Shown here one piece after another: positions 44,849 through 53,542 of a stretch of DNA of 64,000 nt. Where the stretch lies: NCBI GenBank assembly GCA_018399055.1, contig CP073762.1, positions 1,736,001-1,800,000 of the forward strand, written 5' to 3'. The stretch's first letter is position 1. Each line of letters opens with the position of its first letter. The translations under genes and the position numbers were made by a program. The notes beneath the pieces are model-generated. The model was not told the DNA's origin and did no database searches. It saw nothing but the letters and a program-made list of their open reading frames with translations. The stretch comes from Simkaniaceae bacterium (GTDB lineage Bacteria > Chlamydiota > Chlamydiia > Chlamydiales > Simkaniaceae).

Positions 44849-45544
44849 ATGGAGAAACTAGTATCAATCTCAGTACCACCTAGCTTTCCCGAGGAAAGCC
44901 CTCTAAAGGCCCGAGCAATGCTCTCGACGGTTAAAGATACCATGAAGCTTGGTGGAGTCTCTGACGAAGGACGAAAAGTTCTAAGTCTTGTACAGGAGAG
45001 TTTGAATATCTCAGACTATGTCCAATCTTCAGAGGATTCCCCTAAATTAAAAGGAAACCGATTCCAAAACTTTCAGGATAGCATAGATGATATGCGTGTG
45101 AATGGATTCTCTCTAAAGAAATTCGGGATGGTTATCGTCTCTACAGCCTTGATTGCAAGTGCCTATATTTCTTACTATGAGACCGTCAAAGGGGGCCCTT
45201 CTGCCTTATATATCCCCTTCTCAGGACTTCTTTTTCCTGCTTACGGGATTCACTCAAGCGCAAGCACAATCACAGAAGATTACCAAAAATGGTTAACTGC
45301 AGAAAGCTCAGATGAACGGTATAATACTTTCTTTGCATTGATGGGAACCGGAACAAAGCTGGCATACAATGTTGTAAGCCTCGTTGGCTATCTATTCTAT
45401 GCTGAACTAGCTGAAACGGTCAATTTAGGTCTCTTTACCTTGATGTATATCGCATCGATTGCGGATATCATGAGAGCTGAATATGATTCATTCCCTTCCC
45501 CTGAAGATAAATACAACACCCCTCCAGTTTTTTTAAAAGTATAA
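44849..45544 (+). CDS. Inc-like membrane protein
   Basis: 231 residues from ATG 44849 (MEKLVSISVPPSFPEESP); an ATG seven codons upstream lies inside the promoter. After a polar 95 residues there are two bilobed hydrophobic regions, FGMVIVSTALIASAYI with ALYIPFSGLLFPAYG, and LAYNVVSLVGYLFYAEL with LGLFTLMYIASIA. This is the Inc pattern. The N-terminus resembles that of the next gene (ISVPP versus ITVPG), suggesting related proteins. No known family beyond this. Confidence 0.65.
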   Translation: MEKLVSISVPPSFPEESPLKARAMLSTVKDTMKLGGVSDEGRKVLSLVQESLNISDYVQSSEDSPKLKGNRFQNFQDSIDDMRVNGFSLKKFGMVIVSTALIASAYISYYETVKGGPSALYIPFSGLLFPAYGIHSSASTITEDYQKWLTAESSDERYNTFFALMGTGTKLAYNVVSLVGYLFYAELAETVNLGLFTLMYIASIADIMRAEYDSFPSPEDKYNTPPVFLKV

Positions 45545-45582
45545 TTACATTTTTAATAATTAATTTATAGTTAAAAACGTGA

Positions 45583-45588
45583 TATAAT
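45583..45588 (+). promoter_or_regulatory. -10 box of the 45621 gene
   Basis: TATAAT in an A/T-rich 75-base gap. A -35 box is not clear (TTAATT at 45560-45565 gives a 17-base spacer). AGGGGAGG five bases before the ATG is a strong ribosome binding site. Confidence 0.5.
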
Positions 45589-45620
45589 AATACTTTAAAA
45601 CGATTAAAGGGGAGGTTGTG

Positions 45621-46394
45621 ATGGAAACAAGCCTCATAACCATTACAGTTCCGGGGTATAAAAATATTCCTTTGCATCTAGCTGAGGAAACGCCCTCCTT
45701 TTTCAAGGGAGAAATCGATGACAAAGGGAGCACTATACTTAGGATCGCGCGCTACATTGTTATGACCGTCGGAATGCTCCTTCCTGCTGCAGTTAACATG
45801 ACGACTGTTACATCCCTTCAAAAGTCGCTTAACGACGGAGGAGCTTTTGAAACCCTCCTTTCAGGAGACTCTGCAGGAGAAAACTTAATTAAGGGTCTTG
45901 TAGAAATTCAACAAGTTTCGGAGCATCCCACTAGAACAGTTGATAAGGTTGCAAGAACATTGCTATTGCACTCTGCCTATGCCCTTGAAAAAGCCGACAG
46001 TATCCTTTATGCCATCGATAACTTAGGACTTCCCAACGATCTGGCTGCAAACACTCTCCATGGAGCAGGGTATCTTGCATCCTTAGGTCTTGCCATCAAA
46101 AATCTTTTAGAAGTAGCAAAAAGCGTTGAAGATGTCGCAGGAGAGGTTGAAAAACAACAGCTATCTCTCCTTAAAAAAGCAAAGTTTGGAGCCTCAGCTG
46201 GCGCCGCAATTGTTGGATTTTTTACCCTCTTTTCTACTGCAACATCTCTTGCAATCGTATGGGTCTCACTCGCCTTAGCTGCAGCCACGTTGAGTGTTGC
46301 CGACCACTTCTACGAAAGTAGTGTAAAAAAAGAGGACCCTGAAAAGACGCTCGCGAAACACTACCTCGCTGTCCCCAAATTCCAGATAGTTTAG
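45621..46394 (+). CDS. Inc-like membrane protein
   Basis: 257 residues from the ATG at 45621, with AGGGGAGG upstream; a GTG one codon earlier is less likely. One hydrophobic stretch lies at about 38-66 (ARYIVMTVGMLLPAAVNM), and a clear bilobed pair at about 195-235 (ASAGAAIVGFFTLFSTAT; LAIVWVSLALAAATLSVA). The region between is amphipathic helix. It lies 76 bases after the 44849 gene, which has similar features, so the two are probably a tandem pair of inclusion membrane proteins. Confidence 0.65.
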   Translation: METSLITITVPGYKNIPLHLAEETPSFFKGEIDDKGSTILRIARYIVMTVGMLLPAAVNMTTVTSLQKSLNDGGAFETLLSGDSAGENLIKGLVEIQQVSEHPTRTVDKVARTLLLHSAYALEKADSILYAIDNLGLPNDLAANTLHGAGYLASLGLAIKNLLEVAKSVEDVAGEVEKQQLSLLKKAKFGASAGAAIVGFFTLFSTATSLAIVWVSLALAAATLSVADHFYESSVKKEDPEKTLAKHYLAVPKFQIV

Positions 46395-46450
46395 ATAATG
46401 AACCTATCTCACTATTCTAAACACCACCCTGTTGAGCCTTTTTTCCCAGA

Positions 46451-46508
46451 ATCTGAGGTTCCTTTTTACCCTACTTCATTAAGTATGGTGTGCAAAGAAA
46501 CCTCAGAT
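46451..46508. terminator. Inverted repeat after the 45621 gene
   Basis: ATCTGAGGTT (46451-46460) and AACCTCAGAT (46499-46508), a perfect ten-pair stem with a 38-base loop, followed by a pyrimidine-rich run. It may end the Inc-like transcripts, although the loop is long for an intrinsic terminator. Confidence 0.4.
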
Positions 46509-46561
46509 AATCTTCTCTTTCTCTTTTCAATTATGTAAATACTGCGCTATAGAGTAAAGAG

Positions 46562-47152
46562 ATGAACCACTCGCTATTTACAATTTCTTTTGCGCTATTT
46601 TTGCTGATGGACCCAGTCGGTAATATCCCTATTTATATCTCCGTACTCAAGGATGTCGAGCCCAAAAGACAACGTATCATTATTATTCGTGAGCTACTCA
46701 TCGCCCTTGGGGTGATCATTGTCTTCACGTTCATTGGTGAATATCTCCTAGAAATCCTTAATGTTGGGCAAGAAACGATTCTGATTGCTGGAGGGATCAT
46801 CTTATTTATTATTGCCCTCAAAATGATTTTTCCAAATGGAGCAAGCTATGGAACAGAGGGAATAGAAAAGGGAGAACCTTTCATAGTCCCCCTGGCGATT
46901 CCTCTAGTGGCAGGGCCTTCAGTCCTCGCTGCTGTAATGATTTACTCTCACAGGGAGTCAACGTCTCTTTTGATCTCTTCTATCTGCATTGCTTGGGCCG
47001 TCTCAACCCTTATCCTTTTTGCTTCTCCGTTCCTCAAAAGGATCCTTGGCAGTCGGGGAATCAGTGCCTGTGAACGGCTTATGGGGCTTCTTCTGACCCT
47101 GATGGCAATTCAAATGTTTCTTGAGGGGATCACCCTCTTTCAAAACAAGTAG
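46562..47152 (+). CDS. MarC/YhgN-family integral membrane protein
   Basis: 196 residues with six predicted membrane helices and the family's opening LFLLMDPVGNIPIYISVL; PLAIPLVAGPSVLAAVM is the second conserved half. Transport role unproven; the family was once wrongly linked to antibiotic resistance. Chlamydia has its yhgN next to map (CT852/CT851), which agrees with the map gene two places downstream. Confidence 0.88.
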   Translation: MNHSLFTISFALFLLMDPVGNIPIYISVLKDVEPKRQRIIIIRELLIALGVIIVFTFIGEYLLEILNVGQETILIAGGIILFIIALKMIFPNGASYGTEGIEKGEPFIVPLAIPLVAGPSVLAAVMIYSHRESTSLLISSICIAWAVSTLILFASPFLKRILGSRGISACERLMGLLLTLMAIQMFLEGITLFQNK

Positions 47153-47173
47153 GGTTATGCTACCCTTCTTCCT

Positions 47174-47914
47174 ATGAATATCAAATTGATTATCTCATAT
47201 GACGGAACCTCTTATCTTGGTTGGCAAGAAGGAAATGATGGTCCCACGATAGAAAAAACTCTTCGTCAAGTCTTGGAAAGGGTCTATCAAGAGCCCATAG
47301 TCCTACAAGCTGCTTCAAGAACAGATGCAGGAGTCCATGCCCATGGGCAAGTCGTAAATTTTAAACCAACAAAAAAGAAAGACTTAACGCGCCTTTTGAT
47401 CAGCCTCAACCAACTCCTTCCAAAATCCATCCGAGTCCTCTCTTTGGAAGAAGCTAAGGACTCCTTTCATCCCACCCTTGACAACGGGGGAAAAGAATAC
47501 CACTACCACCTCCACCTTGGCCCTGTTCAATCTCCTTTCACGAGAAATTTCTCCTGGCATATTCATACTCCTATTGATATTGAACTCATGAGAGAGGCTT
47601 CTTCTCTCTTTATTGGAACCCATGATTTTTCTGCGTTGACTAATGTCACCTTTCCGAAACCGAGTGACACGACTCGAACACTCGGTCGCATCGATCTAAT
47701 CGAAGAAGGCCCCCACCTTCGTATCGAGATCGAGGGGGATAATTTTCTTTATAAAATGGTCCGCAACATCGTTGGAACCCTTGTCTATATAGGAATGGGC
47801 AAGTTAACACTCGATGAGACAAAGTACCTTCTTTCTCAAAAAGATCGAACCTTTGCTGGAATAACCGCCCCTGCCCATGGCCTTACACTACACAGTGTTT
47901 TCTATAGACAGTAG
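47174..47914 (+). CDS. truA: tRNA pseudouridine-38-40 synthase
   Basis: Modifies uridines 38-40 of the anticodon stem. 246 residues with the N-terminal ISYDGTSYLGWQ, the catalytic aspartate in ASRTDAGVHAHGQV and the closing motif NFLYKMVRNIVGTLVYIGMG. 21 bases after the marC gene, so likely co-transcribed. Confidence 0.95.
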   Translation: MNIKLIISYDGTSYLGWQEGNDGPTIEKTLRQVLERVYQEPIVLQAASRTDAGVHAHGQVVNFKPTKKKDLTRLLISLNQLLPKSIRVLSLEEAKDSFHPTLDNGGKEYHYHLHLGPVQSPFTRNFSWHIHTPIDIELMREASSLFIGTHDFSALTNVTFPKPSDTTRTLGRIDLIEEGPHLRIEIEGDNFLYKMVRNIVGTLVYIGMGKLTLDETKYLLSQKDRTFAGITAPAHGLTLHSVFYRQ

Positions 47915-47941
47915 ATTGAAACATTCGTATAATATCTAATT

Positions 47942-48814
47942 ATGATTTCAAGAAATGATCCTTGCTGGTGTGGGAGTGGAAAGAAATGGAAGAAATGCCA
48001 TCACCCCTTCATGCCACCTCAAAATTTTGAAACACAGAAAGTGGCGTACTTTAAGAACTATCAAATTGTTCTAAAGACTCCTGAGCAGATTAAAGGGATT
48101 CGTGCTGCCTCAAAACTTGCGGCGACAATTCTCAAAAAGGTCTGTGCCTTGGCTAAAGAAGGAGTCACAACCCTCGAGCTCGATAATCTCTCAACAACAC
48201 TTCATAAAGAGGCCCATGCCGTGCCCGCTGCTTTAGGATATGGGCACCCTCCTTTTCCAAAAGGAATCTGCACCTCCCTAAATGAGGTGATCTGTCATGG
48301 AATTCCTGATAATACGGTGCTGAAAAATGGGGACATCCTCAATGTTGACGTCACCTCGATTCTAAATGGATTCTATGGCGACTGTAGCGCTATGGTTTGT
48401 ATCGGGGAAATCACAGAAGAGAAGCAGAAAGTCGTCGATGTTTCCTACGAATGCCTCATGCGTGCAATAAAAATCTTAAAACCTGGAATCTTAGTCTCTG
48501 ATATTGGACAAACGATTGAAGATTACGCCTCTTCCGAAGGGTGCTCTGTTGTGAATCAATTTGTAGCACACGGCGTGGGCACTGAATTTCATGAAGCCCC
48601 TCAAATTCCCCACTGCTATAACAACACTCAAATTCCCCTTGCTGCGGGAATGACATTTACAATTGAGCCTATGATTAATGCAGGTGTTCGCTCAGGAATC
48701 GTTGACCCAAAAGATGAGTGGACAGCGCGTACGACTGACGGAAAACCCAGCGCCCAATGGGAACATACCCTTCTTATTACAGATGATGGGTATGAAATCC
48801 TAACTTTGCCCTAA
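47942..48814 (+). CDS. map: Methionine aminopeptidase type I with N-terminal SEC-C zinc motif
   Basis: Removes initiator methionine from new proteins. The first 25 residues form a SEC-C motif (RNDPCWCGSGKKWKKCH), as in chlamydial Map, and probably aid ribosome or nascent-chain binding. The catalytic domain has the metal ligands in LNVDVTS, GDCSAM, VAHGVGTEFHE and FTIEPM. 290 residues, complete. The last 15 bases overlap the convergent coiled-coil gene. Confidence 0.95.
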   Translation: MISRNDPCWCGSGKKWKKCHHPFMPPQNFETQKVAYFKNYQIVLKTPEQIKGIRAASKLAATILKKVCALAKEGVTTLELDNLSTTLHKEAHAVPAALGYGHPPFPKGICTSLNEVICHGIPDNTVLKNGDILNVDVTSILNGFYGDCSAMVCIGEITEEKQKVVDVSYECLMRAIKILKPGILVSDIGQTIEDYASSEGCSVVNQFVAHGVGTEFHEAPQIPHCYNNTQIPLAAGMTFTIEPMINAGVRSGIVDPKDEWTARTTDGKPSAQWEHTLLITDDGYEILTLP

Positions 48815-49936
48815 ACTTTGTTGAAGCCCCTTCTTAGTTACGAATATTTCCCGCTCAATTCCAATAAGCTCTGATTTTGTCTGCTCAAGCCTTTGCTTCT
48901 TTTCCTTGACTTCAGTGGTAAGTTTTGTCACTTCTTCAGCAAGAAGATCGTCTGGAGCTTTCTTAAGTTTTGCAGTCCCTTCATCAAAGGCTTTTTTAAC
49001 ACTTTGATAATCATCTAATATTTGATCGTAGATCTTTTTGATCATCCCTTTGTCTTTTTCAAGCGTCTGAAGAACGAGATGCTGACTTTTATCCCTGAGG
49101 GGCGATTCTAAAGTAGAAGTCTTTTTCTTCTGGAAAAGGAAATATTCCCGCGCCCTTTGGATCTGCTTTTGATAATTTTCATTGAGAAGTCGAGACTGAT
49201 AAAGCTCAACGCGAAAGGTGTTGAGCTTCTTTAATCTTTCCCCTGAAACCTGAGTTATGAAATCGTGCCTTTCTTCAAGCTCAGACAATTTACCCAGCTT
49301 CTCATGCAGATTGAGCTTTAACGACTCGATCTCTCGATGCTTTTCTAGCGATTCATGCGTCAAAGTGTCGCTTTGCTTATAGACTTTATCCGACTCAATA
49401 CGACTAGCTTCAATGAGATTTAGGAGGGCTTCAACTTCCTCCCTTGCCGATAAAAGCTCGTCTTTAAGCGTCTCGATCTCCTTATCCTGCACCCGTTTTT
49501 CTATAGCAGTCTTTTCTTCAAAGCTATGAAGAGAGATCTGAAGATCGTCCAAAGCCTTTTCTTTTCCATTTTTCATCTTTGCATAATAATTCTTTAGCTC
49601 TTCCATTGAAAGGAACGAGATGGTGAGACCAAGAACGAGTGAAGCTCCCCAACCTAATTTCCACAGGAATACGTCACTGCGTCCAAACAAATAACTAAAA
49701 GCAAAGTAGGTAATCAGCCCTATCAAAGTAAGAGCAAATCCACTCACCCGATACCGCCAGGAAAAAACAAGACCTGAAACAGCAATGAGGGGAAGAAATG
49801 GATTCGACATAAAGGGAGCAGAAAGGGTAATAGTGAGCATCATTAAGAGAGGCCCCAATAGCATCCAGAAAAGTGGCTTCGTCTCTGAATCTGAAAAATC
49901 TGCCCACTTCTTGATAATGTCATTCATGCGTGCCAT
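48800..49936 (-). CDS. Membrane protein with long coiled coil
   Basis: 378 residues. Residues 20-115 contain about four membrane segments arranged as two hairpins (LFWMLLGPLLMMLTITLSA; FLPLIAVSGLVFSW; GFALTLIGLITYFAFSYLF; LGWGASLVLGLTISFL). Residues 120-375 are an almost unbroken charged coiled coil. The ATG at 49936 has GGAGG at ideal spacing. In Chlamydia the Inc protein CT850 lies next to map, and this gene occupies the same place and has membrane plus soluble parts, but I cannot confirm homology. It overlaps the upstream peptidase gene by 13 bases. Confidence 0.7.
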   Translation of the reverse strand: MARMNDIIKKWADFSDSETKPLFWMLLGPLLMMLTITLSAPFMSNPFLPLIAVSGLVFSWRYRVSGFALTLIGLITYFAFSYLFGRSDVFLWKLGWGASLVLGLTISFLSMEELKNYYAKMKNGKEKALDDLQISLHSFEEKTAIEKRVQDKEIETLKDELLSAREEVEALLNLIEASRIESDKVYKQSDTLTHESLEKHREIESLKLNLHEKLGKLSELEERHDFITQVSGERLKKLNTFRVELYQSRLLNENYQKQIQRAREYFLFQKKKTSTLESPLRDKSQHLVLQTLEKDKGMIKKIYDQILDDYQSVKKAFDEGTAKLKKAPDDLLAEEVTKLTTEVKEKKQRLEQTKSELIGIEREIFVTKKGLQQSLGQS

Positions 49937-51309
49937 CTAAAACCTCCGCCCGAAAATATCTCTAATATTTGAGTCACCGACAAAAAACCTTCCTTAAATC
50001 GATCGAGTCCAAAACACTCATTAGGAGCATGCATATTATCAGTAGAAAGCCCCACTCCCATCATCACCAATTCACCTCCACATACACGCGAAAGCGTTGG
50101 AACAATCGGTATGGTTGCCCCACACAGCTGACGGCAGCAAGGGGCGCTATACACCCGTTCATATGCCTCGATCGTCCCCTCAACAGTATCCGATTGAGGA
50201 GAAGTCATCACACCGGGAGTGCCATGCCCTATTTCTAACCTTAACTCTATACCCTCTGGGAGATTATTTTTCAAAAAAGCGGCAATTTCTTTCAAAACTT
50301 TTTCAGGATCTTGACCAGGAACTAAGCGGCAAGAGAGTTTTACAGATGCTTTTGCTGGGATAATTGTTTTAAATCCATCCCCGGTATACCCACTTTCTAT
50401 TCCGTTTATCTCGAGGGTCGGACGAATCCAGTTCGACTCCAATAATGAGTACTCTCCTTCCCCTTGAAATACTCTGACATCTAAAGATTCTGATCGTGCT
50501 TCCACATCCGTATCCCAATTCAGAATAGAGAGTTCTTCTTTTGAAAGAGTTTTGACCCCATCATAGAATCCGGGAATTGTTACTTTTCCCTGATCATCCC
50601 ACATCTTTCCAAGTACTGTTGCTAAAGCGCGGGCTGGGTTCAAGACCATTCCTCCAAAGACTCCTGAATGAAGGTCACAATTCGTATTGGTGACTGTCGC
50701 ATTTAGGTTTGCAACGCCTCGAATCCCCAATGTAACGGCGGGTTTTCCCCTTGCTGACATATCTAGATCTACAACAAAAACATGATCGGCCTTCAGAGCT
50801 TCTTTCTTCGCCTCAGCAATTTCTTCTAACCCAGGGCTTCCTACTTCTTCTTCCCCTTCGATCAAAACCTTGATGTGCACGTTCTTCTCTTTAGTAAGCT
50901 CAAGAAAAGCACGAATTCCTATGAGGGTGTAAAAGCCTTGCCCTTTGTTATCGACTGCTCCGCGAGCATAGATAACATTATCACGCACTTCGGGTTCAAA
51001 GGGAGGGCTTTTCCACTCATCAAGAGGAACCGCGGGCTGCACATCATAGTGCCCATAAAAAAGAAGCGTTGGAGCCTCCTTTTCTTTCGAGGGCATTTCT
51101 CCAAAAACAGAGGGATGTCCCGACGTCTCCCAAACCTCCACGTTAAGACCGCAAGATTCCATATAGGAGACCAACCACTTTTGACAAGCAAGCATGTCAT
51201 TTTTGTGAGCAGGGTCGGTACTGATACTGGGAAACTTTAGAAAAGTAAAAAAGTCATCTAGAACACTCGCGCGATTCTTTTCAAACCACGCATCATAATC
51301 CTCAAGCAT
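49924..51309 (-). CDS. M20-family dipeptidase
   Basis: Zinc-dependent exopeptidase of the CNDP/PepV-like group. 461 residues with metal ligands in FYGHYDVQP and YARGAVDNKGQG, the catalytic Glu pair in IEGEEEVGSPG, and VVDLDMSARG; the dimerisation (lid) domain is inserted in the middle. The ATG at 51309 is preferred to 51315 because AAGGA is then eight bases upstream. Peptide scavenging from the host is the likely role. Confidence 0.88.
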   Translation of the reverse strand: MLEDYDAWFEKNRASVLDDFFTFLKFPSISTDPAHKNDMLACQKWLVSYMESCGLNVEVWETSGHPSVFGEMPSKEKEAPTLLFYGHYDVQPAVPLDEWKSPPFEPEVRDNVIYARGAVDNKGQGFYTLIGIRAFLELTKEKNVHIKVLIEGEEEVGSPGLEEIAEAKKEALKADHVFVVDLDMSARGKPAVTLGIRGVANLNATVTNTNCDLHSGVFGGMVLNPARALATVLGKMWDDQGKVTIPGFYDGVKTLSKEELSILNWDTDVEARSESLDVRVFQGEGEYSLLESNWIRPTLEINGIESGYTGDGFKTIIPAKASVKLSCRLVPGQDPEKVLKEIAAFLKNNLPEGIELRLEIGHGTPGVMTSPQSDTVEGTIEAYERVYSAPCCRQLCGATIPIVPTLSRVCGGELVMMGVGLSTDNMHAPNECFGLDRFKEGFLSVTQILEIFSGGGFRWHA

Positions 51310-51352
51310 TAGCATAATCCTTACTTTCTAAAGATCATACATGATGAAGGTT

Positions 51353-51556
51353 TTATTCTAAATATCTCTCAGCGCTTTTCATCAGGTAAGCGATTAAATC
51401 AGGGTCTCCATTGCAATCCATTTCCACGCTCATTTTTCCTTCCTTAGAAGGTTTTGAACATGTAATGAGTACAAAAGAGAGCTCTTCATCAGAGAGGGCT
51501 TTTTTTAATCGAGAGACACTTGGGGGGCGAAAATCAGCTCTTACAACTTTGGACAT
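51353..51556 (-). CDS. Small hypothetical protein
   Basis: 67 residues, MSKVVRADFRPPSVSRLKKA at the start and a C-terminal helix DPDLIAYLMKSAERYLE. GAGAAAAG lies just before the ATG. Composition and codon use fit a real gene and it fills the space upstream of the peptidase. I do not recognise the family. Confidence 0.55.
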   Translation of the reverse strand: MSKVVRADFRPPSVSRLKKALSDEELSFVLITCSKPSKEGKMSVEMDCNGDPDLIAYLMKSAERYLE

Positions 51557-51721
51557 CTTTTCTCACTGCTAATACCAAATAAAAGACGATTTTTTGCACA
51601 TAAGATATTTATATGCAATAAAACTCTCCCCTTTCTTTAATTAAAATATTGTTTCGGTTATAAAGGTGGATAGAAATGGTTAATAAGTGATAGACTTGGC
51701 TTTTAACTGAGGAGGTTCAAG

Positions 51722-52606
51722 ATGTTTAAACGCGTGGCACTTTTTCTACTGATTAACTGTTTAGTTATCCTAACAATTTCCGTTGTCCTATCACTATTAA
51801 ACGTAAAACCCTATCTCACAACACATGGGTTAGATCTGCAATCCTTAATGATTTTTTGTCTCATTTGGGGAATGTGTGGCGCTTTAATCTCTCTTGCCCT
51901 TTCGAGAAAAATGGCCAAATGGCTCATGCGTGTGCAATTAGTTACACCTCAAGGAAACCACGCTGATCTATACCATATGGTAGCAAAACTTGCCCGCGAT
52001 GCCAATCTTCCAAACACTCCTGAAGTGGGAATCTTTGACTCTCCCCAGCCTAATGCTTTCGCAACAGGTCCTACCAAGAGACGCTCTCTTGTTGCCATTT
52101 CTACGGGGCTTATGAGTGCTATGAACAGAGAGGAACTTGAAGCAGTCCTAGCCCACGAAATCTCTCACATCTCAAATGGCGACATGGTTACAATGACCCT
52201 CATACAAGGAATTGTGAATGCCTTTGTCATGTTCCTTGCACGCATTCTTGCGTATGCAGTCTCTGCCACTAGCCGCTCGGATAACCGGCGCTCTTCCTAT
52301 ATGAGCTATTACCTTTTTACAATCCTATTCGAAGTTGTCTTTATGGTCTTTGGAGCAATGGTGATTGGTGTCTTTTCTAGAACGCGAGAGTTTCGCGCTG
52401 ACCGGGGCGCAGCTATCTTAACCCGCAAAGAGCACATGATTGCTGCACTGCAAAAACTGAAAACATTCAAAGCGAGTCCAAAAAGCAAGAAAAGTTCAAT
52501 GAATGCCCTGATGATCTCCACGCCCGGGAAGCAAGGCCTCTTCCGCCTACTTGCATCGCACCCGCCTCTTGATGCCCGCATTGAGCGATTGCAACAAGAG
52601 ATTTAG
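51722..52606 (+). CDS. htpX: Membrane zinc protease HtpX
   Basis: M48 protease that degrades damaged membrane proteins. 294 residues: two N-terminal membrane segments (6-28 and 40-60), zinc site H145-E146-I-S-H149 with the third ligand in REFRADRGAA, and a second hydrophobic pair between. GAGGAGG-type ribosome binding site eight bases upstream. Confidence 0.93.
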   Translation: MFKRVALFLLINCLVILTISVVLSLLNVKPYLTTHGLDLQSLMIFCLIWGMCGALISLALSRKMAKWLMRVQLVTPQGNHADLYHMVAKLARDANLPNTPEVGIFDSPQPNAFATGPTKRRSLVAISTGLMSAMNREELEAVLAHEISHISNGDMVTMTLIQGIVNAFVMFLARILAYAVSATSRSDNRRSSYMSYYLFTILFEVVFMVFGAMVIGVFSRTREFRADRGAAILTRKEHMIAALQKLKTFKASPKSKKSSMNALMISTPGKQGLFRLLASHPPLDARIERLQQEI

Positions 52607-52651
52607 ATAGTGTCGTTATCAGAGGCTTGAGGGTGTATTTTGTTAAGCATA

Positions 52652-52665
52652 AAAGGTATACCTTT
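52652..52665. promoter_or_regulatory. Perfect palindrome, operator-like
   Basis: AAAGGTATACCTTT is a 14-base perfect palindrome located 24 bases upstream of the -35 box of the 52747 gene. It could bind a dimeric regulator or be the stem of a terminator for htpX, though no T-run follows. Confidence 0.4.
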
Positions 52666-52688
52666 CATGATCCAAAAAAATACTTATC

Positions 52689-52718
52689 TTGATACGGAAT
52701 TCTAGGCTTATTTATAAT
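52689..52718 (+). promoter_or_regulatory. Promoter of the 52747 gene
   Basis: TTGATA (52689-52694), 18-base spacer, TATAAT (52713-52718); ATG 29 bases further with AGGGA before it. Same layout as the promoters of the effector-like genes. Confidence 0.7.
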
Positions 52719-52746
52719 GTCAGCCGTATTAACATAGGGAAAAAAT

Positions 52747-53505
52747 ATGGCAGCAGTTTCAGCCTCGATTTATCACCAATCTTCTACGAAAAACTCAGCT
52801 CCCCTCTCATTAAAAGAGCGCGCTTACCAGACTTTTGGTGGAACCGATTTTCTCAAACTATCTGTATCATTTCACCTGAAAGTTCTCTATGGATTGGTTC
52901 ATGCCACAAATGTTTCTCCCGCTCTAGAAGAAAAAGTTTTTGCAGCCGTTCAAGAAGATTTTAAAAACCATATTATCCCTGAAAAATCAAGCACTTCCTC
53001 AGACTTTCCTCCTATTGAAGACTCAGATGAAGAGATCAAGGTTTCCTACGGCGGTGGAAAACTGTTTCTTGAGGCATTTTTGTACAGAAGTCACCCTGGG
53101 TATGCCAATGAAGCAAATGGCCATGGGATGTTTGTCACAACAGATCCGAGTATGATGCATCGAGATATTCAATATGCTCTGCGTACACCCCTGCAGCATT
53201 TCGATGACCCGGTAACCATGACGGCAAGGATTGCAAAGCAGCATCTCCAAAGAGTCAATCACAATGCTTATGAAGCTGTTCTCCCCCAAAGAGCAGTACG
53301 GCATCTCAAGCAAATTAAAGTGACAGATGTTCAATTTCAACACGATAGTTGGAAACAGGCTGTGGCCGATCTTCTTCCTACGCCCCCTATGTCTAGTTTC
53401 GGCAACGAGAGCGTATGGCTCACTCAAAAACTGACATCCCTTGACACGTACACAGTAGATGAAATTCAAGAAATCGTCTTCCATCTTTTAAAATTCTACG
53501 AGTAA
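52747..53505 (+). CDS. Hypothetical protein, possible effector
   Basis: 252 residues, soluble, no family recognised. The first 20 residues are Ser/Ala-rich (MAAVSASIYHQSSTKNSAPL), and residues 80-98 are a Ser/Asp/Glu-rich linker (EKSSTSSDFPPIEDSDEE). The C-terminal half is helical with a YGGGKLFLEAFLYRSHPGY segment. It has its own strong promoter of the type seen on island genes, which together with the N-terminal composition is the only reason to suspect secretion. Confidence 0.6.
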   Translation: MAAVSASIYHQSSTKNSAPLSLKERAYQTFGGTDFLKLSVSFHLKVLYGLVHATNVSPALEEKVFAAVQEDFKNHIIPEKSSTSSDFPPIEDSDEEIKVSYGGGKLFLEAFLYRSHPGYANEANGHGMFVTTDPSMMHRDIQYALRTPLQHFDDPVTMTARIAKQHLQRVNHNAYEAVLPQRAVRHLKQIKVTDVQFQHDSWKQAVADLLPTPPMSSFGNESVWLTQKLTSLDTYTVDEIQEIVFHLLKFYE

Positions 53506-53542
53506 GCTGTTTCTTATTCGTATCTGAGAATGGTTATATTAC

